6,703 nt of DNA, taken from contig JAGQUL010000074.1 of NCBI GenBank assembly GCA_020438525.1, forward strand, positions 3,492 through 10,194. The letters run 5' to 3'. The notes under the pieces are model-generated. The model saw only the letters and a program-made list of their open reading frames with translations, had not been told where the DNA came from and made no database searches. Positions within the stretch are counted from its first letter, which is position 1, and each line of letters opens with the position of its first letter. The DNA is from Thermoleophilia bacterium (GTDB lineage: Bacteria > Actinomycetota > Thermoleophilia > Gaiellales > SKUG01). Below, piece by piece: positions 1 through 5,125 of the stretch. The translations under genes and the position numbers were made by a program.

Positions 1-335
1 CCCGGCTCGAGCGCGGGATCGGTCGGAATCTGCAGGTGGTCGTTGCCGTCGAAGTCGAGCGACTGATCGAACGACGAGTTGCGCACCGTCGTCGAGTACG
101 CCGGATCGTTCGGGGCCGTACCGATCGTGCCGTCGTGGCCGTTCCCGGTGGCATCGGTCGCGTCGCCGTCGAGGTGCCAGAGCGCGATCGCGTCGTCGAG
201 CGGGGTGTTCACGACCTGCACCCGCTGGCGATCGACCGACTGTCCGGCGTGGTTGACCCACGACAGGTGCAGGTCGTCCTGCGTGATGGTCGTGGGGTTC
301 GCGGAGCCGGCCGATGCATCGGTATCGTCGGCGAA
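1..335 (-). repeat. Second, truncated copy of the FnIII/LamG module
   Basis: This is residues 783-893 and onward, cut by the window edge. It contains FADDTDASAGSANP, LHLSWVN (Trp808), VDRQRVQVVNTP, WHLDGD (835) and a LamG start with GNGHDGT and LDFDGND. The match to the first copy is still visible in the DNA. The stretch around 211-236 (acctgcac, cgctg, atcgaccg) aligns to about 1222-1247 with only a few differences, so this is a duplication and not just a shared fold. Confidence 0.75.
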
Positions 336-2681
336 CTGCGTGTCGGGGCCGGCGATCGGATCGGTCTCGAACCAGTCCCACGTCGACCAGATGCTCCACG
401 GTCCGCCGCCCTGCGCCCGCAGCTTCGATCGGACGTAGTAGCGCTGGTCGTTCATGTCGAGCGATGCCGGGGTGCCCGTGGCGCCGTAGGTCACGTCGGC
501 GCAGCGCGTCGAGTCGCTGCAGCTCGTCAGCGCCACGCCCGCGTCGGATGGCGAGCTGTCCCAGAGGATCGTGCCCGGCGGCAGTCCCGACCGGTACAGC
601 GCGACCAGCTCCGCCGGGGATCGCGCGACCGTCGAGTAGCGCAGCTCGTCGATGTCGCCGGTGAAGAACTGGGACGCACCCTGGCGACCGACCTCGAACG
701 CCGCTGCCGGCTGGTCGATCGTTCCTGCCGGGAACGTGTCCTGCTCGACGTACACGCCGTCGATCACCCAGTCGGCCGTGCCGGCAGGTCCGTCGACCGC
801 GACCGCCACGTGGTGCCAGGTGTTGTCGTCGATGCGTGCAACGGCCGCGTCTTCCTGCTGGAGCACGCCGCCGATCGAGAACTGGATGCGCGGGACGCCC
901 GTACTGCGCAGGCGGAAGCGGAAGTTGTTCGTGGTCGACGTGTTGGACAGGTGCGCGATCGTCTGGTCGGTGCCGGCAACCCCGGTGCGGATCCACGTGT
1001 CGAGCGTGAATCGGGTCGCCGAGAAGTCCGGGTCGTATGCCCGAATCGCATAGTCGTTGCCGTCGAGGTTCATGGCGCTGCCGAACCCGGGCATCGAGCC
1101 GATGAACGACGGATCCTCGCTTGGCGCGGCAAGGGTCAGGTCCTTGCCGTTGCCGGATGAATCCGTGCCGTCGCCGTCGAAGTGCCACATCCCTGCGACC
1201 CCGGACGTCGGGGAGTTCGCGACCTGCACGCGCTGCGCATCGACCGTGTCGGTGGCGTTGTTGATCCACGAGAAGTGCGGTGCGCCGGCGGCGATGTCGA
1301 GCGGGTTCGCGCTTCCCGGCTGTGCGTTCGCCTCGTCGGTGAACTGCAGCGTCGGGGCTGGCGGCTGGATCACGGTGAAGCGCTGGGCGGCATCGTCCTC
1401 GGCCCACGCCGTGACGAGTGCGCCGTCCTTCGCACAGGCTCGCCAGTGGTAGTCGGTGCCGGCGGCGAGCCCGGTGACGGGCACGGTCGCGTCGACCGCG
1501 GCGCCGGCAGTGGCGAGGTTGGCGGCCGCGCCGGAGAACGTCGCGCCGGCGACGCTTGCTCCGCACGCTGCGGAGAATGGCGTACCCCAGGGGCGGATCT
1601 CGATCCATGGGGTGGCGGTCTGGCTGCCCGAGGTCGAGATCAGCGAGAAGTGGAGGTTCACGTCGGTCGACACGCCGTCGATCGTGGTGCCGGCGGCCGG
1701 GATCGAGGTGGAGTCATCGTCGCGCAGCTGCTGGCGCATGATCGGCATGAGCGGGGCGCCGTCGGTCTCGAACGCGAGCGTCGACACCGAGAACTGGTCG
1801 TCGCTCACGGTTGCCCAGAGCGTCGACCCCGACCAGGCGAGGTCGGGGTACGAGAAGTTCGGGCTGGTCGCCGGTCGATGCGAGTCGACCTCGTGCCAGG
1901 TGCCGGCGACGCGTGCGAAGGTCCGGACCTCGTGGTTGGGGTCGTCGTCCCACGACACGAGCACGGTGCCGTTGATGTCGGTGATGCCGGGGACCTTGTT
2001 GCCCGCTCCGTCGCCCACCGAGCCGCGCGACACCCAGGAACCGCCGGTGTACTCCGCGACCTTGGCAGTGCCGGCATCGTTCCACGCGATCCACATCGTG
2101 CCGGTCGCCGCGTTCCACTCGAGGTTGGGGTAGGAGTTGCCGCCGCCGCCGGATCCGGGACTCGCGATCGACGTCCAGGAAGCCCCGTCCCACGTCGACA
2201 CCCGGACCGTCTGGCTCGTGTCCTGCCACGCGAGCCAGAGCACGGTCCCGTCCCAGGCGAGGTTCGGGAAGCTCCACACACCGGTGTTCGGAACCGTGGG
2301 ATCGGTGATGAGGTTCCACGCCGAACCGTCGTAGTACTTCACCCGCGGCTCGTAGCTGCCGTCGTTGAACGCGGCCCACAGCTGGCTGCCGTCCCACGCG
2401 ACGCTCGGGTCGGTGCGGATGCCCCCGGCGGTGCCGATCACCGGATACGACGTCCACCCCGACCCGTTCCACGACGCGACGCGGGCATCACCGCCCGAGA
2501 TGTCGGTCCACGACACGTATGCCGTGCCGTTCTGCCACGTCACCTCGCCGGCCGGGTTCGTGCCGCTGCCGCCCACGCCGGGCGTGCCGCGACTGATGAA
2601 CGCCGCGTTCGCCGTGCCGACCACGAGCAGAAGGCCGAGCGTCGCAAGCACCACCGTGGCCGCCGCCGCTCGCGCGAGCAT
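1..2681 (-). CDS. Large secreted multidomain protein: propeller repeats, FnIII-like, tandem LamG modules (partial, C-terminus cut by window edge)
   Basis: At least 893 residues are visible, open to the left edge with no stop. I translated the LamG and linker region codon by codon and found no frameshift. Residues 1-26 form a signal peptide (hydrophobic core followed by GTANA|AF). Six repeats follow, with the anchor position at residues 49, 96, 143, 189, 235 and 283, most with a W-x-G...LW-hydrophobic-W pattern, suggesting a six-bladed beta-propeller. Residues about 332-433 look fibronectin-III-like (GLAAGTDYHWRACA). From about 447 comes a 336-residue module containing LamG (WHFDGD at 499, NTWHHVAVAVDG, GDIDELRYS, ARSPAELVALY), and a second copy starts at 783. 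The role is probably an extracellular or surface adhesion or carbohydrate-binding function; no catalytic motif is visible. The start is uncertain: ATG at 2681 is chosen, but in-frame GTG at 2747 would add an Arg-rich leader (AARRRAG), and neither has a good ribosome binding site. It lies downstream of glgE on the same strand, with 214 bases between. Confidence 0.85.
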   Translation of the reverse strand, partial: MLARAAAATVVLATLGLLLVVGTANAAFISRGTPGVGGSGTNPAGEVTWQNGTAYVSWTDISGGDARVASWNGSGWTSYPVIGTAGGIRTDPSVAWDGSQLWAAFNDGSYEPRVKYYDGSAWNLITDPTVPNTGVWSFPNLAWDGTVLWLAWQDTSQTVRVSTWDGASWTSIASPGSGGGGNSYPNLEWNAATGTMWIAWNDAGTAKVAEYTGGSWVSRGSVGDGAGNKVPGITDINGTVLVSWDDDPNHEVRTFARVAGTWHEVDSHRPATSPNFSYPDLAWSGSTLWATVSDDQFSVSTLAFETDGAPLMPIMRQQLRDDDSTSIPAAGTTIDGVSTDVNLHFSLISTSGSQTATPWIEIRPWGTPFSAACGASVAGATFSGAAANLATAGAAVDATVPVTGLAAGTDYHWRACAKDGALVTAWAEDDAAQRFTVIQPPAPTLQFTDEANAQPGSANPLDIAAGAPHFSWINNATDTVDAQRVQVANSPTSGVAGMWHFDGDGTDSSGNGKDLTLAAPSEDPSFIGSMPGFGSAMNLDGNDYAIRAYDPDFSATRFTLDTWIRTGVAGTDQTIAHLSNTSTTNNFRFRLRSTGVPRIQFSIGGVLQQEDAAVARIDDNTWHHVAVAVDGPAGTADWVIDGVYVEQDTFPAGTIDQPAAAFEVGRQGASQFFTGDIDELRYSTVARSPAELVALYRSGLPPGTILWDSSPSDAGVALTSCSDSTRCADVTYGATGTPASLDMNDQRYYVRSKLRAQGGGPWSIWSTWDWFETDPIAGPDTQFADDTDASAGSANPTTITQDDLHLSWVNHAGQSVDRQRVQVVNTPLDDAIALWHLDGDATDATGNGHDGTIGTAPNDPAYSTTVRNSSFDQSLDFDGNDHLQIPTDPALEP
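336..1343 (-). repeat. First copy of a 1008-base (336-residue) FnIII/LamG module
   Basis: This is residues 447-782 of the secreted protein. It opens with FTDEANAQPGSANP, continues with HFSWINN (Trp472) and VDAQRVQVANSP, then enters the LamG fold at WHFDGD (499) and leaves it at LVALYRSG (Tyr696). It then resumes with GTILWDSSPSDAG and RYYVRSKL...WSIWSTWDWFET. Three anchor positions recur exactly 336 residues later in the next copy. LamG is a beta-sandwich family common in secreted adhesion and glycan-binding proteins. The two flanking halves together resemble one fibronectin-III domain. Confidence 0.75.
1698..2570 (-). repeat. Six tandem propeller-like repeats inside the secreted protein
   Basis: The protein repeat recurs every 46-48 residues: VTWQNGTAYVSWTD, VAWDGSQLWAAFND, LAWDGTVLWLAWQD, LEWNAATGTMWIAWND, ITDINGTVLVSWDDD and LAWSGSTLWATVSDD, at residues 49, 96, 143, 189, 235 and 283. 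Each is followed by a strand ending in a W-D-G or D-G-S-A-W type turn. Six units of this length and W/G/D content are what a six-bladed beta-propeller looks like. The fold is my inference from the periodicity, and the outer limits given are approximate. The spacing is regular with no partial unit, so the propeller appears complete. Confidence 0.7.
2604..2681 (-). other. Signal peptide coding segment of the secreted LamG protein
   Basis: The first 26 residues read MLARAAAATVVLATLGLLLV followed by VGTANA. There is a single Arg in the short n-region, a hydrophobic core of about 17 residues, and an A-N-A/A site matching the AxA signal peptidase I rule. If translation starts at GTG 2747 instead, the n-region gains an Arg-Arg-Arg-Ala-Gly-Met-Leu stretch, and a Tat signal becomes thinkable. 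No lipobox cysteine is present, so this is not a lipoprotein. Confidence 0.8.
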
Positions 2682-2895
2682 GCCCGCACGCCGACGCGCG
2701 GCGAGCGTCCGCGTGGGTGCGCGGTGCGGGGAATGGGCGGTGACCACGAATCACGTATCGGCACGCCGGCTGCGCGATCTGAGCGTCGTTTCGACGTTTC
2801 GGGCCGTCCGGCCCACGGGGCGTGCGGATCGCGTACACGAGATGGCCCGAAGTGACGCGAAGATGACGACGCTCGGCACGCGGAGGAAGGTCGAA
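2682..2895. other. Spacer between glgE and the secreted-protein gene
   Basis: No supported gene lies here. Reading with the two flanking genes, it runs from the glgE stop (TGA, complement of 2896-2898) to the ATG at 2681. An in-frame TGA at about 2751-2753 limits how far the secreted protein can extend upstream, leaving GTG 2747 as the farthest plausible start. Two adjacent small inverted repeats lie at 2784-2814. No convincing -10/-35 pair is visible. The ORFs crossing this region on both strands have arginine-rich translations without domain motifs and look like GC-driven shadows. Confidence 0.6.
2784..2814 (-). terminator. Two adjacent short inverted repeats after glgE, possible terminator or leader structure
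   Basis: On the minus strand GGGCC-GGAC-GGCCC (2801-2814, 5-bp all-GC stem) is followed by CGTCG-AAA-CGACG (2784-2796). They begin about 82 bases downstream of the glgE stop. Neither is followed by a U-tract, so a canonical intrinsic terminator is not shown. Both stems are also palindromic on the plus strand and could instead be protein-binding sites upstream of the secreted-protein gene. Confidence 0.3.
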
Positions 2896-4917
2896 TCAGC
2901 CGTTGATCCGACGTACCTGCAGCACGTGCGCGGGACCGAACTCGCGGCCCGGGGCGAGCTCGACGTAGTTGTCGGCGCCCTGCCAGCGATAGGTCGAGCC
3001 GTCGAGCAGGTCGACCACGTCGAAGGGCTCGTCGCGTGCGATGCCGAGCTCGTCGAGCGGCACGTGCACCATTCCCGCAGCGGTCGACGACGGATCTGTG
3101 TTGGCGACCACGATCGCATGGTCCGAGCCGTCCGGCGTCGAGCGCAGGAACGAGACCAGACGACCGTCGTCGCGCACGTCGAGGAACCGGGGCGTCGCAG
3201 CGGAGCGCAGCGCGGGGCTGGCAGCGCGTGCCTCGTTCAGCCTGGCGAGCACGGGGGAGAGGTCGTTGCCCGAGCGCGCCCAGTGGCGCAGCTGGTACTT
3301 CTCCGAGTCGAGGAACTCGATCGAGCCCTTCGCTGCGGGCGTGTTGAGCATCTCCTCGAACGCCGGCCCGTAGTTGCCCCACGTCGGCGACATCGTCGAG
3401 GCGAGCGTCGCGCGCAGCGCGAACGTGTCGCGCCCGGCGCCCTGCAGGTTCTCCGGCAGGATGTCGTGCGTGGTGGGCCAGTGGCTCGGGGTCATGTACT
3501 CGAGCCGCCCGTCGGCGGCGTAGTGCTCGCCGACCTCGCGGAGCTCCGAGGGTGTCGTCTTCCACGGAAAGTACGTGTAGGTCTGGTCGAATCCGGCCTT
3601 GCCGAGGTTGTCCTGGATGTTGGGGCGCGCGAACGCCTCCGACAGGAACACCGTGTCGGGGTGCTTCGCCTTGACGCGACCGATCGCGTACTCCCAGAAC
3701 CCGAACGGCTTGGTGTGCGGGTTGTCGACGCGGAACGCGCGAACGCCGCGGTCGGCCCAGAACTCGATCGTGTCGGTGAGGCCGTCCCACAGCTGCGGCC
3801 AGTGCGGCGACTCGAAGTCGAACGGCACCACGTCCTGGTATTGCTTGGGCGGGTTCTCCGCATGCTGGATCGTGCCGTCGGGACGCCACTTGAACCACTC
3901 GGGGTGCTCCGCGATCCAGGGGTGGTCGGGCGATGCCTGGAAGGCCAGGTCGAGCGCCACGTCCATGTCGCGCTCGCGGGCGGCGGCGATCAGCGCGTCG
4001 AAGTCGTCCATCGTGCCGAGCTGCGGGTGCAGCGCTGTGTGACCGCCGGCAGCGGAGCCGATCGCGTAGGGGACTCCCGGATCGCCGGCGACTGCGTGGA
4101 CGGCGTTGTTGGCGCCCTTGCGGGCCGTGTCGCCGATCGGATGGATCGGCGGCAGGTAGACCACGTCGAAGCCCATCCCCTTGATCCGGTCGAGGTCGTC
4201 GATCACGTCGCGCAGCGTGCCGTGCTCCCCGGGTGCGCCGAGCGAGCGCGGGAACACCTCGTACCACGACCCGGTGCGTGCGAGCTCGCGATTGACCACC
4301 ATCGGCAGCACGGCGCCCTGGGTATCGAGCGACGTGTCGCGGGTGGCGCGCATCAGGCGCGTGAGGTCTTCGCTGGCTGCGGCCACGGATGCGTCGTCGC
4401 CACCGGCGGCGAGCCGGGCGGCGAAGGCATGCAGTGCCTCGGAGTCGCTGCCCGAGGCGCGCGATGCCGCGTCCTGCACGAGCTCCGCACCGATGCGCAG
4501 GTTGAGCGCCGCGTCCTCGCCGGCGCGTCGCGGGAACGCGTGCTGCCACGAGCCGAACTGGTCGATCCCGCCGCGTACCTGGTACTCCCAGCGGCCGAGG
4601 GTGTCCGGCGTGAAGGTCGCCGCGAACGTGTCGTCGGCGACGTTGGTCATCGGCACCTCGTGCCATGGCGCGCCCGAGCCTGCCGGCCGATAGCGCAGCG
4701 CGCCCGCGATCACGTCGTGACCGTCGGCAAACAGCTGTGCCTCGACCCGGACGGGCTCGCCCACGATCCGCTTGATCGCGGTGGCTCCCGCGTCGAGCTG
4801 CGGAGTCACGGCATCGATCATCACCCGCGACGCACCACTCACCTCGCCGCGGATCGCGGCCTCCGCGAGTTCACCTGCGGCACGCGTGAGCATGCCACCG
4901 CCGGCTATCGGCTGCAT
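2896..4917 (-). CDS. glgE: Alpha-1,4-glucan:maltose-1-phosphate maltosyltransferase GlgE
   Basis: A cytoplasmic enzyme that transfers the maltosyl group of alpha-maltose 1-phosphate to the non-reducing end of alpha-1,4-glucan, releasing phosphate (GH13_3 family). The 673-residue product has the usual GlgE length. Residues about 15-120 form the N-terminal beta domain (RWEYQVRGGIDQFGSWQHAF). The catalytic core follows: SWYEVFPRS (Trp218), VVYLPPIHPIG (about 252-262), AGGHTALHPQLGTMDDF, VALDLAFQASPDHPW, then WRPDGTIQHAENPPKQYQDV. Catalytic residues by GH13 pattern are nucleophile Asp398 (FRVDNPHTKPFGFWE), acid/base Glu427 (FLSEAFARPN) and Asp485 (TTHDILPENLQ). The end (FLDSEKYQLRHW, then a small beta domain finishing VLQVRR) is typical of the family. 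ATG 4917 is chosen because GAGGGGG lies 7 bases upstream; the frame stays open further to 5415, but that part has no family similarity. It is divergent from mak, which makes its substrate. Confidence 0.97.
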   Translation of the reverse strand: MQPIAGGGMLTRAAGELAEAAIRGEVSGASRVMIDAVTPQLDAGATAIKRIVGEPVRVEAQLFADGHDVIAGALRYRPAGSGAPWHEVPMTNVADDTFAATFTPDTLGRWEYQVRGGIDQFGSWQHAFPRRAGEDAALNLRIGAELVQDAASRASGSDSEALHAFAARLAAGGDDASVAAASEDLTRLMRATRDTSLDTQGAVLPMVVNRELARTGSWYEVFPRSLGAPGEHGTLRDVIDDLDRIKGMGFDVVYLPPIHPIGDTARKGANNAVHAVAGDPGVPYAIGSAAGGHTALHPQLGTMDDFDALIAAARERDMDVALDLAFQASPDHPWIAEHPEWFKWRPDGTIQHAENPPKQYQDVVPFDFESPHWPQLWDGLTDTIEFWADRGVRAFRVDNPHTKPFGFWEYAIGRVKAKHPDTVFLSEAFARPNIQDNLGKAGFDQTYTYFPWKTTPSELREVGEHYAADGRLEYMTPSHWPTTHDILPENLQGAGRDTFALRATLASTMSPTWGNYGPAFEEMLNTPAAKGSIEFLDSEKYQLRHWARSGNDLSPVLARLNEARAASPALRSAATPRFLDVRDDGRLVSFLRSTPDGSDHAIVVANTDPSSTAAGMVHVPLDELGIARDEPFDVVDLLDGSTYRWQGADNYVELAPGREFGPAHVLQVRRING

Positions 4918-4924
4918 TCGAATT

Positions 4925-4931
4925 CCCCCTC
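4925..4931 (-). promoter_or_regulatory. Ribosome binding site of glgE
   Basis: The minus strand reads GAGGGGG, then seven bases (AATTCGA), then ATG at 4917. This strong Shine-Dalgarno match fixes the start at MQPIAGGG. The second Met nine codons in, at 4893, is less likely, and the open frame further upstream is not part of the protein. Confidence 0.8.
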
Positions 4932-4942
4932 GCCTGCACCTG

Positions 4943-4960
4943 CGTGCCCCCTCCGGCACG
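4943..4960 (-). promoter_or_regulatory. Hairpin with GGAGGG loop in the presumed glgE leader
   Basis: The minus strand reads CGTGCC-GGAGGG-GGCACG, a perfect 6-bp GC-rich stem with a six-base loop. It ends 25 bases before the start codon and just upstream of the real ribosome binding site. It would be in the transcript only if transcription starts upstream of 4960. It could shape translation initiation, or be chance in such GC-rich DNA. Confidence 0.3.
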
Positions 4961-4990
4961 TGCTGCCTCTCCCGTTGGTCGAGTACGGCG

Positions 4991-5045
4991 CCGGATTCGT
5001 TTCGGGGGAACCGGTTGGTTCGGAAGTTCGACGAAACGGATCCGG
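4991..5045. repeat. 14-base inverted repeat with 27-base spacer in the divergent region
   Basis: The left arm CCGGATTCGTTTCG (4991-5004) is matched by the right arm CGAAACGGATCCGG (5032-5045), whose reverse complement is CCGGATCCGTTTCG; 13 of 14 positions agree. The spacer holds GAACC-GGTT-GGTTC (5008-5021). The symmetry centre is near 5018, close to the middle of the region between the two start codons. Confidence 0.65.
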
Positions 5046-5064
5046 GCGAGGCTCCGAAGTTCGG
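5021..5064. promoter_or_regulatory. Pair of GAAGTTCG boxes, 33 bases apart (candidate operator)
   Basis: CGGAAGTTCG at 5021-5030 and CCGAAGTTCG at 5054-5063 agree at 9 of 10 positions. The second continues to CCGAA-G-TTCGG (5054-5064), a perfect inverted repeat around one central base. The centres are exactly 33 bases apart, about three helical turns, so two dimers would sit on the same DNA face. They lie 62-105 bases upstream of the annotated mak start. Binding is an inference. Confidence 0.4.
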
Positions 5065-5125
5065 ATGGGGGACCTGCGTCGCAGCAGCTTCAGGGGGAAG
5101 CAGCCGACGCGGGCGACACGCCACG

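Larger units (their letters stand above)
4918..5125. promoter_or_regulatory. Divergent glgE/mak control region
   Basis: These 208 bases separate the start codons of glgE (leftward) and mak (rightward), so promoters for both genes most likely lie here. No clear -10/-35 pair can be picked out. The centre is AT-richer than its surroundings and carries several symmetric elements: an inverted repeat at 4991-5045, a palindrome AACCGGTT at 5009-5016, and two GAAGTTCG boxes at 5023-5030 and 5056-5063. That arrangement fits an operator for a shared regulator, but I cannot name the regulator family from the motif. Confidence 0.6.

Noticed and set aside
36..1160. 374-residue plus-strand open frame
   Set aside because: Antisense to the LamG modules, with arginine-rich low-complexity translation. 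Not supported as a gene.
1182..2855. 557-residue plus-strand open frame opposite the secreted protein
   Set aside because: Low-complexity R/G/V composition and no recognisable domain. The opposite strand has a coherent signal peptide, repeats and LamG motifs in one uninterrupted frame.
2540..4666. 708-residue minus-strand open frame overlapping glgE in another frame
   Set aside because: It is a shifted reading of glgE DNA with Arg/Ala/Pro-rich nonsense composition.
4956..4963. GCACGTGC palindrome in the glgE leader
   Set aside because: An eight-base GC-rich palindrome is expected by chance in such DNA and has no second copy in the control region.
5008..5021. LexA/SOS-box-like site GAAC-N6-GTTC
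   Set aside because: The actinobacterial SOS box needs a four-base spacer (CGAAC-N4-GTTCG). The spacer here is six, and the adjacent genes are not damage-response genes.
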